Assembly (NCBI GenBank): GCA_963848045.1
Contig: CAWKCC010000004.1
Span: 434,001 to 498,000 of the forward strand
Direction: 5' to 3'
Length of the DNA stretch: 64,000 bases
Source: CAVUAT01 sp963848045
GTDB taxonomy: Bacteria; Actinomycetota; Thermoleophilia; Solirubrobacterales; 70-9
Below, piece by piece: positions 1 through 8,566 of the stretch. Every line of letters starts with the position of its first letter. Within the stretch, counting starts at the first letter, position 1. Made by a program: the position numbers and the translations under genes. Below the pieces are notes generated by a model. The model did not search any database. It worked only from the letters and a program-made list of their open reading frames with translations, and had not been told where the DNA came from.

Positions 1-1
1 C

Positions 2-577
2 AAGCTCGGCCTGCGCGCCTCGGACACCGCCGAGATCGCGCTCGACGAGGTCGAGGTTCCCGACTCGGCGATGCTGGGCGAGATCGGCGACGGCTTCAAG
101 ATCGCGATGAGCGCGCTCGACAAGGGGCGCTACAGCGTCGCGGCCGGCTGCGTGGGCATCTGCGACGGCTGCGTCGAGGCCTCGGTCGCCTACTCCATCG
201 AGCGCAAGCAGTTCGAGGTGCCGATCGCGAGCTTCCAGCTAGTCCAGGAGCTGATCGCCGACATGATCGTCAAGCGCGACGCCGCCCGCCTGCTCGTGCT
301 GCGGGCCGGCGGTCTCAAGGACGCGGGCAAGCCAAGCACCGTCGAGACCTCGATCGCGAAGCTGTACGCGACGGAGTCGGCCGTCGAGTGCGCCAACGCC
401 GCGATCCAGGTCCACGGCGGCGCCGGCTACGTCGACGACTACCCGGTCGAGCGCTACCTGCGAGACGCCCGCGTCACGACCCTCTACGAGGGCACCTCCC
501 AGATCCAGAAGCTGATCATCGGCCGCGACGCCACAGGCATCAACGCGCTGACCCCGATCGGGGACGCCTCAGGGTGA
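2..577 (+). CDS. acyl-CoA dehydrogenase (C-terminal part; gene begins before the window)
   Basis: The frame is open from the first bases of the window, so only the last 191 residues are seen. This is the middle and C-terminal helical domain of a flavin-dependent acyl-CoA dehydrogenase, which makes the alpha,beta double bond in the first step of fatty-acyl-CoA oxidation. Family signs are the 'LGLRASDTAEI' strand, 'IQVHGGAGY', and 'YEGTSQIQKLIIGR' near the end; the Glu of YEGTS is in the place of the catalytic base in this subfamily. It lies upstream of an enoyl-CoA hydratase and a 3-hydroxyacyl-CoA dehydrogenase, which fits a beta-oxidation gene set. The exact chain-length specificity cannot be read from the fragment. 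Confidence 0.93.
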   Translation, partial: KLGLRASDTAEIALDEVEVPDSAMLGEIGDGFKIAMSALDKGRYSVAAGCVGICDGCVEASVAYSIERKQFEVPIASFQLVQELIADMIVKRDAARLLVLRAGGLKDAGKPSTVETSIAKLYATESAVECANAAIQVHGGAGYVDDYPVERYLRDARVTTLYEGTSQIQKLIIGRDATGINALTPIGDASG

Positions 578-612
578 CCGCGACTGCCGTGAACAACCCC
601 GCACCCCCGGAC

Positions 613-627
613 GCGAAGCGGAGGAGG
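613..627 (+). repeat. 15-base dispersed repeat, copy 1
   Basis: GCGAAGCGGAGGAGG is found here, running into the first unit of the 23-base tandem array, and again identically at 3237-3251, just after the stop of the hydroxyacyl-CoA dehydrogenase gene. It is purine-rich and contains a Shine-Dalgarno-like core. Confidence 0.6.
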
Positions 628-712
628 TGCGGGATTGATGTCGGAGGAGGTGCGGGATTGATGTCGGAGGGGGTGCGGGATTGATGTCGGAGGCGGTGCG
701 GGATTGATGCCT
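621..712 (+). repeat. four tandem 23-base units, each a Shine-Dalgarno plus a start codon
   Basis: Units start at 621, 644, 667 and 690. Each carries GGAGGnGGTG followed by GCGGGATTGATG. The ATGs lie at 638, 661, 684 and 707. The first three open seven-codon reading frames (MSEEVRD, MSEGVRD, MSEAVRD) whose TGA stop shares its last A with the ATG of the next unit; the fourth ATG is the start of the enoyl-CoA hydratase gene. The unit length is not a multiple of three, so successive minicistrons are in different frames. The array could feed terminating ribosomes from one start to the next, or it may simply be a duplicated translation-initiation region. Confidence 0.9.
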
Positions 713-1474
713 GATCTCGTTCTCACGTCCGTGGAGGGCCATGTCGCCCTCTGCCGCCTCAACCGGCCCGAGGCTCGCAACGCTCTGTCGCCCGGCCTGC
801 GCGAGGCTCTCGCCGACGCGGTGGGGGGGTTCGACGCCGACGAGGAGATCAACTGCATCGTGATCGCCGGGAGCGACGAGGCCTTTGCCGCCGGCGCCGA
901 CGTCAAGACCCTGAGCGAGCACAGCATCGGCGACGAGCTCAGCCCGAGCGAGACCTTCTGGCGCCGCCTGGCATCCACTCGCACCCCGATGATCGCCGCC
1001 GTGTCGGGTTGGGCTCTGGGGGGTGGCTGTGAACTTGCCCTGCTCTGCGACATGATCGTCGCCTCACAAACGGCGGAGTTCGGCCAGCCCGAGATCACCC
1101 TGGCGATCATCCCCGGGGGTGGCGGCACCCAGCGGCTGGCGAGGGCGATCGGCAAGGCTCGCGCCATGGAGCTGGTGCTGACCGGGCGCCGCTTCGACGC
1201 GGCCGAGGCGCAGCGCATGGGGCTGGTCAACCAGGTGACCGGCCGGAGCGAGTGGCTCGACAGCGCGATGGAGCTCGCCGAGGTGGTCGCACGGCGACCA
1301 CCACTGGCCGCTCGGCTGGCAAAGGAGGCGATCCTGACGGCCGAGGAGACCGGCCTCACCGCCGGAGTCGAGGCCGAGCGCCGCCTGTTCGGGGTGGCGA
1401 TGGCCACCGAGGACCGGGTCGAGGCGATGCAGGCCTTCCTGGAGAAGCGGCGACCCGACTTCCACGGGCGCTGA
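707..1474 (+). CDS. enoyl-CoA hydratase (crotonase family)
   Basis: 255 residues. It adds water across the 2-enoyl-CoA double bond, the second step of beta-oxidation. Both catalytic glutamates of the hydratase branch are present: one in 'GGGCELALLCDM' and one in 'FGQPEITLAIIPGGGG'. The oxyanion-hole segment 'FAAGADVKTL' is also visible. The ATG at 707 was chosen over an in-frame TTG at 704 because GGAGGCGGTG precedes it and it is the fourth ATG of the tandem initiation array. It follows an acyl-CoA dehydrogenase and precedes a cupin and a 3-hydroxyacyl-CoA dehydrogenase on the same strand, so it probably belongs to one fatty-acid degradation operon. The number of upstream initiation units may tune its translation. 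Confidence 0.93.
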   Translation: MPDLVLTSVEGHVALCRLNRPEARNALSPGLREALADAVGGFDADEEINCIVIAGSDEAFAAGADVKTLSEHSIGDELSPSETFWRRLASTRTPMIAAVSGWALGGGCELALLCDMIVASQTAEFGQPEITLAIIPGGGGTQRLARAIGKARAMELVLTGRRFDAAEAQRMGLVNQVTGRSEWLDSAMELAEVVARRPPLAARLAKEAILTAEETGLTAGVEAERRLFGVAMATEDRVEAMQAFLEKRRPDFHGR

Positions 1475-1480
1475 GCGAGG

Positions 1481-1987
1481 ATGATTCCGCCGATGGCGAA
1501 CCTCTTCGACCCGGAGTTCGACGGCGAGACCGAGCGCGAGGGCTTCCGCACCCGGCGCGCCAAGCTGGGCGCGCGGGCCGGCTCGCGGCGGCTCGGCGCC
1601 AGCCTCTTCGAGATATATCCGGGTCAGGCCGCCTTCCCCCTGCATTACCACCTCGGCAACGAGGAGCTGCTGATCGCGGTCAGCGGCCGGCCCACCCTGC
1701 GATCCATCGACGGCGAGCGCGAGCTCGACGAGGGCGAGGTCGTGGCCTTCCCGGTCGGCGAGGCCGGCGCCCACCAGGTGGTCAACCGGACTGAGCAGCC
1801 GGTGCGCATCCTGATCGTCAGCGAGATGCGCTCCCCCGACATCGTCGTGCGACCCGAGTCGGGCAAGATCAGCGCCTTCGGACGTCCGCCCGGAGGCGAG
1901 GGCGAGGGCATGCACGGCGTCTACTTCGAGCGCGACTCGGTGGCCTTCTGGGAGGGCGAGGAGCCGCCTCCGGCTGCCGATGGCTGA
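1481..1987 (+). CDS. single-domain cupin protein
   Basis: 168 residues. The conserved beta-barrel motif 1 is visible as 'PLHYHLGNEELLIAVSG', with the two His and one Glu used for metal binding, and the motif 2 His lies in 'GAHQVVN'. This indicates a metal-binding cupin; the reaction is unknown. The start could be ATG 1481 (GCGAGG 2 bases upstream, rather close) or the in-frame ATG at 1493. It sits between two beta-oxidation genes with gaps of 6 and 18 bases, so it is probably co-transcribed; it may be a small-molecule sensor or modifying enzyme linked to acyl-CoA metabolism, which is inference. Confidence 0.85.
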   Translation: MIPPMANLFDPEFDGETEREGFRTRRAKLGARAGSRRLGASLFEIYPGQAAFPLHYHLGNEELLIAVSGRPTLRSIDGERELDEGEVVAFPVGEAGAHQVVNRTEQPVRILIVSEMRSPDIVVRPESGKISAFGRPPGGEGEGMHGVYFERDSVAFWEGEEPPPAADG

Positions 1988-2005
1988 TCGCTCTCTGACG
2001 GTGAG

Positions 2006-3223
2006 GTGAGCGTCCGGCGGATCGGCGTAGTCGGCGCGGGGACGATGGGCGCCGGGATCGCGCAGCTCGCCTGCCTGGGCGGCTACGAGGCGCGGCTCCA
2101 CGATCCCGACCCGAACGCTCTCGACCAGAGCCTCGCGCGAGTCGCCGAGGCGCTCGCCGGAGGCGTCGACCGCGGGCGCTGGAGTGCCGCGGAGGGCGAG
2201 ACCGCCCGCGGGCGGCTTGCCGCGGCGGCCCAGCTCGATGCTCTCGCCGCCAGCGACCTGGTGATCGAGGCGGCCCCCGAGGACCTGAAGCTGAAACGCG
2301 AGCTGTTCGCGAAGCTCGAGGGGATCTGCGGCCCCGATGCGATCCTCGCCACCAACACGTCCTCGCTCTCGGTGACGGCGATCGCCGCGGCGGTCGCCCA
2401 CCCGGAGCGGGTCGTCGGCATGCACTTCTTCAACCCGCCCGCGGCGATGCGGCTGGTCGAGATCGTCGCCGGCGACGAGAGCGCCGAGGGCGCGCTGTTG
2501 GCCGCCACCGAGGCGGCCGAGGCGATGGGGCGCACGCCCATCCGCGCCAGCGACACCGTTGGCTTCGTCGCCAACCGCTGCGCCCGCCCCTACACGCTCG
2601 AGTCGCTTCGGATGCTGGAGGAGGGCGTCGCCGGGCCCGCCGAGATCGACCGCATCTGTCGCCTGGGCGGCGGCTTTCGCATGGGCCCCTTCGAGCTGAT
2701 GGACCTGATCGGGGTGGATGTGAACCTGGCTGTCGCGCGCTCCTTCTACGAGCAGTCGGGCGGCGAGCCCCGCTGGCGACCGAGCCCGGTCCAGGAGCGG
2801 ATGGTGGCCGAGGGCCGCCTGGGGCGAAAGAGCGGGCGGGGCTTCTATGACTACTCGAGCGAGAGCGAGCGCCGCGAGCCAGACGCCGAGGTGGAGGTCG
2901 AGCGACCGGTCCTGGAGGGCCCCGTGCTGGAATCGCTGGCCGGCCCCGAGGCGCCGACGGTGCTGGGGCGGATCGCAGCCCAGATCGCCAATGAGGCCGC
3001 GTTCGCGCTGCAAGAACAAGTCGCCTCGGCATCCGACATGAACACCGCGACGCGGCTGGGGTTGGGCTGGCCGGCGGGCCCGCTGGAGTTCGCAGGGCTG
3101 CTCGGATCGGCCCGGGCCGTCGCGATCCTGGACGATCTGGCGGCGACTCGCGGGAACGCGTACCGGGTCGCCCCGCGGCTGCGCGAGTCCGCCCTCGGCG
3201 GCAGACCGCTCGCGGGCCCCTGA
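2006..3223 (+). CDS. 3-hydroxyacyl-CoA dehydrogenase (two C-terminal 3HCDH domains)
   Basis: 405 residues, GTG start with GGTGAGGTG context. It oxidises 3-hydroxyacyl-CoA with NAD, the third step of beta-oxidation. The N-terminal Rossmann fold shows 'GVVGAGTMGAGIAQ'; 'HFFNPPAAMRLVEI' carries the His-plus-Asn/Pro active-site segment. A first C-terminal 3HCDH domain runs over about residues 185-285 ('TVGFVANRC', 'GPFELMDLIGVDV', 'GRKSGRGFYDY'), and a second, shorter one over about 310-395 ('GLGWPAGPLEF'). The single-domain bacterial enzyme is near 285 residues, so this is the longer form, resembling PaaH/FadB2-type proteins with a duplicated domain. It closes the beta-oxidation run; no thiolase is in the window. 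Confidence 0.93.
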   Translation: MSVRRIGVVGAGTMGAGIAQLACLGGYEARLHDPDPNALDQSLARVAEALAGGVDRGRWSAAEGETARGRLAAAAQLDALAASDLVIEAAPEDLKLKRELFAKLEGICGPDAILATNTSSLSVTAIAAAVAHPERVVGMHFFNPPAAMRLVEIVAGDESAEGALLAATEAAEAMGRTPIRASDTVGFVANRCARPYTLESLRMLEEGVAGPAEIDRICRLGGGFRMGPFELMDLIGVDVNLAVARSFYEQSGGEPRWRPSPVQERMVAEGRLGRKSGRGFYDYSSESERREPDAEVEVERPVLEGPVLESLAGPEAPTVLGRIAAQIANEAAFALQEQVASASDMNTATRLGLGWPAGPLEFAGLLGSARAVAILDDLAATRGNAYRVAPRLRESALGGRPLAGP

Positions 3224-3236
3224 GCCTGTTGCGGGT

Positions 3237-3251
3237 GCGAAGCGGAGGAGG
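3237..3251 (+). repeat. 15-base dispersed repeat, copy 2
   Basis: Identical to 613-627 (GCGAAGCGGAGGAGG). It lies in the 40-base gap between two convergent stop codons, where a ribosome-binding site would have no gene to serve, so this copy looks like a dispersed element rather than an initiation signal. Confidence 0.5.
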
Positions 3252-3263
3252 CGTCGGCCCGGC

Positions 3264-5495
3264 CTAGCGCGGGCTCCCGGGCGGCAGTTCCAACAGCGCT
3301 CGCAGCCGACCCCCCAGACCGCTCTCCGCGCCCAGCTCTCGGCGCACTCGCCTGCGCTCACCCAGCCCCGGCGGACGGCGACCGCGCTCGAAGCGGGTAC
3401 CGCGCAGCGCCGAGAGGTAGCCGACGAGGGCCGAGCGCCCCGAGAGCCGCCGCTCCAGCTCGGAGAGCGTGGCCCCGGCCGGGATCGGGAGGCCCAGGCG
3501 GGGCAGCGCCCGCGCCAGCTCCTCCGTCTGGGCGATCGCCGCGGCGGCCGGATCGAGTCGGCGAAAGCGGAGCGCGCGTCCGGTCAGCAGGGCTGCCAGC
3601 CCCACCGCCATCAGAGCGGCGAGACCGGCCGTGCCGGACAGGGCAGGCCTCAGCATCCCCTCCAGCCCCCCACCCGCCTGTCCCGGCGGCTCGGTGATCT
3701 GCCCGGCGACCGTCGGCACCACCAGCCCCCGCCTCGGCACCAGCGCGCCGGCCGGCTCGGCCCCGCGGCCGCCGGCCAACTCGGCAAGCTGCGATCCAGC
3801 CGGCGCGGCGGACGGCGTCGGATCAAACGAGACCCAGCCGATGCCGTTGAAGTAGACCTCCACCCAGGAGTGCGCATCGCGGTCGCTGACCTGGAAGGCG
3901 GCGCCGCCGTCCTCACGCTCGCCGGGACTGAAGCCTGCGGCAACCCTGCTGGGAATGCCGATCGAGCGGAGCATCAGCGCCATCGCGCCGGAGAACTGCT
4001 GGCAGTAGCCGATGCGATCGCCGAACAGGAAGGCCCGCAGGGGCACCTTGCGAGCCGGCGGTGACTCGTCGTAGGCGTAGTTCTGCCGCAGGTGCTCCTC
4101 GATCGCGGTGACGGCGTCGTAGGTGGTCGGCGCTCCGGCGCTGAGCCGGCGCGCGAGCGAGTACACGTCCGCGTACAGCGAGCGCCGGATCTCCGCGGCG
4201 ACCTCCGGCGAGGCCGGCCGGCCATAGAGGGGGGCCGCCAGCGCCGGGGGGCGGTTCAGCGTCAGCCCGCCGTTCGCGTCGGGCACCGGCAGCTCCCGGG
4301 GCAGCTCGAGCTGTGTGTAGCGCCGCAGCACCCCGGGATACCTCGAGGGCGCCTCCCGGAGCAGGGTCGGCGCGGGCTCGGGAAGGTAGAAGGTGACGGT
4401 GTACTCGTCGCCCTCGTTCAGCTTCTCGGAGGTGAGTACGGTGCCGCCGGCCCCCGGACTAACCCCGTCGAGCCCGTCGACCTGGGACACAGCGCCCGGC
4501 GCAACCAACAAGCCGCTGTCCAGGGCGCCTACCGTGAAGGTCACCCGCTCGACCCAGTCCGCGTTGGGCGCGCCCGCCTTCGCGCCCTCGACCTGCCGCG
4601 GCAGCTCCAGCGGCCGGTAGATGCTTGCGTCCTCGGTCCCGACCTCCCAGCGGAGGCCGTCGAAGCGGTCCAGCTGGATCGTGCGCCAGTAGTGCGGATC
4701 CTCGCTCTCGGCCCGGAGCAGCGCGGTCCCCTCGCGCGGCCATTCGATCGGGCCGTAGCTGTGGTTCCAGCGGAAGCTGACGGCGGGCTCGTCGCCGGGC
4801 CAGCGCCACTCCCTCCAGTCCAGCCAGGGGTCCTCGCCGTCCAGGAGCGCAGCGGCGCCGAGGCCCAAGAGGCCCGCCGCGGCCAGCGCCACGGCAGCGC
4901 CCCTCGCGGCGCGACGCTCCAGTCCAGGCAGCCAGAGCCAGGCGGCGACCAGAGCCAACAGCACCAGGCCCCAGAGAAGCGGCAGAGCGGGCCGGTGCAG
5001 GGTGGCGGCCACGGCGTAGAGCGCGATCAACAGGGTCAGCGCCAGGCCCCCGCGACGGCGTCGCCCCGGCCAGAAGGCGAGCGCCGCGGCGAGCGAGAGC
5101 GCCAGCGGCAGCGCCAGCAGAATCGCCATCCGCACCCAGGGGTTGCGACCCGAGTACGGGACCTCGGCGTCGCCGAGCCCGCTCAGCCCCTGACCGATGC
5201 CCTGGCCGAGATCCTGCCAACCCGAGGGCGCGAGCAGCCCGGCACCCAAGCCGACCGCGAGAAGGCCCAGGGCAAGGCTCGCGACAGCGACCGCCGATCC
5301 CAGCGCGAGCGCGCCGCCCCGCGGCAGGCGGGTGTCGCCCAGCAGGGCGAGTGCGGCGGCGAGCGCGCAGGCGATCGCGGTGACCGCGAGCACCCTGCCC
5401 AGCGGCGGGTCGGCGACCAGCGAGGCCCAGTGCGCGGCCGCGAACGCCGCCATCGCTCCGAAGGCGGCCAGACGCAGGGGCAGCGCCGCGGTCAT
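3264..5495 (-). CDS. transglutaminase-like membrane protein (TgpA type)
   Basis: 743 residues. About 230 N-terminal residues hold a series of Ala/Leu-rich membrane segments (DUF3488-like), then an extracellular region, then the transglutaminase core near residues 485-565: Cys in 'GYCQQFSGA', His in 'DAHSWVEVYF', Asp in 'WVSFDPTPS'. A further membrane segment follows near 630, and a basic cytoplasmic tail ends the protein. The start is the ATG at 5495, which overlaps the stop of the DUF58 gene by four bases (ATGA); the frame stays open upstream but that is coding sequence of DUF58. With MoxR and DUF58 it makes the common three-gene set, thought to act on cell-surface proteins or peptides. The substrate is unknown. 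Confidence 0.92.
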   Translation of the reverse strand: MTAALPLRLAAFGAMAAFAAAHWASLVADPPLGRVLAVTAIACALAAALALLGDTRLPRGGALALGSAVAVASLALGLLAVGLGAGLLAPSGWQDLGQGIGQGLSGLGDAEVPYSGRNPWVRMAILLALPLALSLAAALAFWPGRRRRGGLALTLLIALYAVAATLHRPALPLLWGLVLLALVAAWLWLPGLERRAARGAAVALAAAGLLGLGAAALLDGEDPWLDWREWRWPGDEPAVSFRWNHSYGPIEWPREGTALLRAESEDPHYWRTIQLDRFDGLRWEVGTEDASIYRPLELPRQVEGAKAGAPNADWVERVTFTVGALDSGLLVAPGAVSQVDGLDGVSPGAGGTVLTSEKLNEGDEYTVTFYLPEPAPTLLREAPSRYPGVLRRYTQLELPRELPVPDANGGLTLNRPPALAAPLYGRPASPEVAAEIRRSLYADVYSLARRLSAGAPTTYDAVTAIEEHLRQNYAYDESPPARKVPLRAFLFGDRIGYCQQFSGAMALMLRSIGIPSRVAAGFSPGEREDGGAAFQVSDRDAHSWVEVYFNGIGWVSFDPTPSAAPAGSQLAELAGGRGAEPAGALVPRRGLVVPTVAGQITEPPGQAGGGLEGMLRPALSGTAGLAALMAVGLAALLTGRALRFRRLDPAAAAIAQTEELARALPRLGLPIPAGATLSELERRLSGRSALVGYLSALRGTRFERGRRPPGLGERRRVRRELGAESGLGGRLRALLELPPGSPR

Positions 5496-6616
5496 GCGAC
5501 CGCCGCCTTCGCCGCCGGCGCCCCCTGCGCCGAGGCGCGCAGCGAGTAGCCGTGGCAGCCGGCGACCGTGAGCGCGGCCGACAGGCCGGGGACCTCGACC
5601 GGGCAGACCACGTGCGAGGCTCGCGCGGCGAGGGCGGCGAGCTCGGCGCGTCCCGGCACCTCGATTCCGGAGCTGATCCAGATCGTCAGCCCGCGGCGGC
5701 TGGGACGGACCGCGAGCGCGCCGTCGGTCGGGGTCACGAGCGCCAGGCGGGCGTGCAGTCGGGGCCAGCCCGCCAGCCGCTGGCTGACGGTGAGGGGCCG
5801 CGACTCGCCGGGCAGGAACAGGGCACAACCGCCGTCCGGCGCCAGCCGCCGGCACAGAGAGGCAGCGGCGCGCACGGCGCGGTCGAGTGCCTCCTCATCG
5901 CTGCGTCGGTTGACGTCGAGGACGACCACGTGCGAGGACTCGGCGCCGGATGTGAGCTGCCGGTCGAAGAGCTCGCCGGTGCGGGCAACGGTGGGCCAGT
6001 GGATGCGCGACGCGGGTGCGCCCTGCTGGTGGGGTCGCAGCCCGTCGACCTCTGCGGCCGGAGCGCCGCGGGGCCGACCGCGCTCTCCCGCCTCGTCCTC
6101 GCCGTCATCGGCGCCTCGCCATCCCCGATCGCGCCCGCCGGCGCCCGCTCCCAGCACGGGCTCGACCCGCGGCAGCACCAGCACCTCAGTGGTGCCGGTC
6201 GAGCCGACCTCGTGCGTATGAAGCCGCAGCGGGTCTCGAACGAGCAGGGTGGTCGGCTCCAGCGTCCGGCGCCCCCTGCGCCCCAACCGGACCTGGGCCT
6301 CGATCAGGGCGGGAGGGCTCGGGCCCAGCGGCAGGGACGCCGCCAACGCGGGGTCACGAAGCTCGCCCCCGGGCAGCGGCACTCGCCCGCGCTGCACCGA
6401 CACCCGCAGCGGGTACTCCTCGCCCTCGATCGCGGTGGCGGGGCCGGGCGCGCGGTGCAGGCGCAGGCCGCGGGCGCTGAGCTCGACCCAGGTGAGCGCC
6501 GACCCGGCAAGCAACAGGAGCGCGGCCCCGGGGACATACAGGGTTGGCGAGTCGAACAGCGCCCCGCCGGCCAGCAGCGCCACCCCAAGCCAGACCGTCG
6601 AGAGGGCGCTCGGCAT
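5492..6616 (-). CDS. DUF58 protein (VWA-like, MoxR partner)
   Basis: 374 residues. Two N-terminal membrane segments (about residues 5-45) are followed by a beta-rich region and the DUF58 core near 190-310, with 'DGLRPHQQGAPASRIHW' style sequence and 'HVVVLDVNRRSDEEALD', the vWA-like part. DUF58 proteins normally occur beside MoxR ATPases and are thought to be their targets or adaptors. The MoxR gene lies 9 bases upstream and the transglutaminase gene overlaps its end by four bases, so translation of the trio is probably coupled. The biochemical role is unproven for the family. Confidence 0.9.
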   Translation of the reverse strand: MPSALSTVWLGVALLAGGALFDSPTLYVPGAALLLLAGSALTWVELSARGLRLHRAPGPATAIEGEEYPLRVSVQRGRVPLPGGELRDPALAASLPLGPSPPALIEAQVRLGRRGRRTLEPTTLLVRDPLRLHTHEVGSTGTTEVLVLPRVEPVLGAGAGGRDRGWRGADDGEDEAGERGRPRGAPAAEVDGLRPHQQGAPASRIHWPTVARTGELFDRQLTSGAESSHVVVLDVNRRSDEEALDRAVRAAASLCRRLAPDGGCALFLPGESRPLTVSQRLAGWPRLHARLALVTPTDGALAVRPSRRGLTIWISSGIEVPGRAELAALAARASHVVCPVEVPGLSAALTVAGCHGYSLRASAQGAPAAKAAVA

Positions 6617-6625
6617 CGCCCCGCC

Positions 6626-7576
6626 TCAGAGGGCGCTGACGCGCTTCAGCGCGTCCCCGACGACGGCCGCGCGCTCGTCCTCGCCGGCGCCGGGCGCCAG
6701 CAGCAGCCGGTGGCCCAGCACCGGCTGGGCCAGCGCCTTGACGTCGTCGGGCAGCGCGTGGTCGCGGCCCTCCAGCGCCGCCAGCGCCTTGGCGGCCCGG
6801 AACAGCATCAGGCCGCCGCGCGGGCTGGCGCCCAGCTCGGTTCGGTGATCGGAGCGGGTGCTGGCGCAGAGCGCGACCACGTAGTCGCGCAGCGCCTCGC
6901 TGCCGTGGACCGCGGCTGCCGTCGCCTGCGCGGCGCGCACCGTGGCTACGTCGGCGACGGGGGCCAGCGCCAACACGCGGTCCCCGGCGGCATGCTCGTC
7001 GAGCATCCCGGCCTCGTCCTCGCTCTCGGGGTATCCGAGCGCGAGGCGCATTATGAAGCGGTCCAGCTGCGCCTCGGGCAGCGGATAGGTCCCCTCGTAC
7101 TCGATCGGGTTTTGGGTCGCGATCACCAGGAAGGGAGCAGCCAGCTCGTGGACGCTGTTGTCAACGGTCACCTGGCGCTCCTGCATGCACTCGAGCAGCC
7201 CGGACTGCGTCCTGGGCGAGGCGCGGTTGACCTCGTCGACCAGGACGATGTTGGCGAAGATCGGCCCCGGGTGGAACTCGAAGACGGCGTCGCGCTGGTT
7301 GAACACGTTGGTTCCGATCAGGTCGGCGGGCAGCAGGTCGGCCGTGCACTGGAGCCGCGAGTACTCGGCGTCTATCGAGCGCGCCAGCGAGCGCGCCAGC
7401 GCCGTCTTGCCGACACCCGGGTAGTCCTCGATCAGCAGGTGGCCGTCGGCTAGCAGCGCCACGATCAGGTCGCGTACGACCTCGTCGCGGACCTTGATCG
7501 CGCGGCGGATGTTGTCGCGAAGCGCCTCCCCCAGCTCCGCGACCGACGCCGAATCAAGCTCTGGCACGGTGGCCAC
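6626..7576 (-). CDS. MoxR-family AAA+ ATPase
   Basis: 316 residues, GTG start. The Walker A motif is in 'DYPGVGKTALARSL', Walker B in 'IVLVDEVNRASP', and sensor-1 type sequence in 'VIATQNPIEYEGTYPLPEAQ'. The C-terminal lid domain contains 'RTELGASPRGGLML', typical of MoxR. These ATPases act as chaperones that mature or insert cofactors into partner proteins. It is the first gene of the MoxR-DUF58-transglutaminase set; its start lies one base past the stop of the DMT transporter gene, so the four genes may share a transcript although the transporter is functionally unrelated. Confidence 0.95.
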   Translation of the reverse strand: MATVPELDSASVAELGEALRDNIRRAIKVRDEVVRDLIVALLADGHLLIEDYPGVGKTALARSLARSIDAEYSRLQCTADLLPADLIGTNVFNQRDAVFEFHPGPIFANIVLVDEVNRASPRTQSGLLECMQERQVTVDNSVHELAAPFLVIATQNPIEYEGTYPLPEAQLDRFIMRLALGYPESEDEAGMLDEHAAGDRVLALAPVADVATVRAAQATAAAVHGSEALRDYVVALCASTRSDHRTELGASPRGGLMLFRAAKALAALEGRDHALPDDVKALAQPVLGHRLLLAPGAGEDERAAVVGDALKRVSAL

Positions 7577-7577
7577 G

Positions 7578-8531
7578 TCAACGATGGTAAGCGGCCGGCG
7601 ACTTCGGCTCGACCGCGGGCAGGCCCGAAGCCCCCTCCCCCGCCTCGATCCCCTCGGCCCCGATGCGCCCCGGCAGCCGCCCCTCGGCCGCGAGCCACGA
7701 GCCGGCCAGGATCAGCGCCAAGCCCACGAGGGTCGCGGCGGTGATCGCCTCGCCCAGCAGCAGGGCGCCATAGGCGACCGCGAAGGCCGGAGCGATGTAG
7801 GTGACGATCCAGGCGCGCGCCGGGCCGACCTGCCCGATCAGCGTGTAGATGATCACGAAGGCGATGCCGGTGCCGACGACGCCGAGCGTCGCCACGGCGG
7901 CCAGCGGTCCCACGCTGGGGAAGGCGTCCGGCGCCGTCGCCAGCGCCGCCGGCGACAGCGCCAACGTGGCGAACACCATCACCATGGCGGCGATGCCCAG
8001 CGGCGCAATCGTCGAGACGCGGTGCTTGACCACGAAGCCCGCGATCGCATAGCCGAGGCTCGCCAGCACCACCATGAGGCCGCCGAGAACGGCCGCGCCG
8101 TCTCCCCCGACGTCGACGCCCAGCAGCAGGGCCACACCGGCGAAGCCGATCAGGATCCCCGCCAGCGCCAGCCCGCGCGAACGCTCCTCATGGTCCACCC
8201 AGATCGCGAGCACCGCGGTGAACAGCGGCGAGCAGGCCACGAGGATCCCCGCCAGCGCCGAGCTGATCTCCTCCTCCCCCGCCGAGATCAGCAGGAACGG
8301 CGCCGCGACCTGCACGACCCCGAGCAGGGCCAGCCAGCCGGCCCGGTCGCGCCAGCCCGCAAACGCCCCCTGAGCCGCTGCGACGGGCACCAGCACCGCC
8401 GCCGCCAGCGCGATCCGCAGCCAGGCGACCATCGCCGGCGAGAGGTCGCGCAGCCCGATCTTGATCAGCAGGTATGAGGCCCCCCAGATCGCGCTCAGGG
8501 TGAGCAGCAGGGTCCACTGGCGGCGCGTCAC
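7578..8531 (-). CDS. DMT-superfamily transporter (EamA type)
   Basis: 317 residues with about ten hydrophobic segments arranged as two EamA repeats; the first begins 'LLLTLSAIWGASYLLIKIGL', a typical EamA opening, and the second contains 'GTGIAFVIIYTLIGQVG'. Members export amino acids or small metabolites; the substrate here is unknown. GTG start. A TAGGTT hexamer lies six bases upstream of the start (8538-8543), so the mRNA is probably leaderless. It is divergent from the acylase gene and heads the - strand run toward MoxR. Confidence 0.9.
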   Translation of the reverse strand: MTRRQWTLLLTLSAIWGASYLLIKIGLRDLSPAMVAWLRIALAAAVLVPVAAAQGAFAGWRDRAGWLALLGVVQVAAPFLLISAGEEEISSALAGILVACSPLFTAVLAIWVDHEERSRGLALAGILIGFAGVALLLGVDVGGDGAAVLGGLMVVLASLGYAIAGFVVKHRVSTIAPLGIAAMVMVFATLALSPAALATAPDAFPSVGPLAAVATLGVVGTGIAFVIIYTLIGQVGPARAWIVTYIAPAFAVAYGALLLGEAITAATLVGLALILAGSWLAAEGRLPGRIGAEGIEAGEGASGLPAVEPKSPAAYHR

Positions 8532-8537
8532 ACGACC

Positions 8538-8543
8538 AACCTA
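8538..8543 (-). promoter_or_regulatory. -10 element TAGGTT, leaderless promoter of the DMT gene
   Basis: On the - strand TAGGTT is followed by six bases and then the GTG start at 8531. That places the expected transcription start on or next to the start codon. No good -35 is visible. Confidence 0.55.
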
Positions 8544-8566
8544 GTGCGGCAGGGGCCGCGATCCAT

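Noticed and set aside
1064..3361. Long - strand open frame over the beta-oxidation genes
   Set aside because: It is opposite to well-supported genes, has no recognisable domain, and has the Arg/His/Gly-rich composition of a GC-driven shadow.
4092..5549. Long + strand open frame over the transglutaminase gene
   Set aside because: Arg/Gln-rich shadow of a gene with clear catalytic motifs on the other strand.
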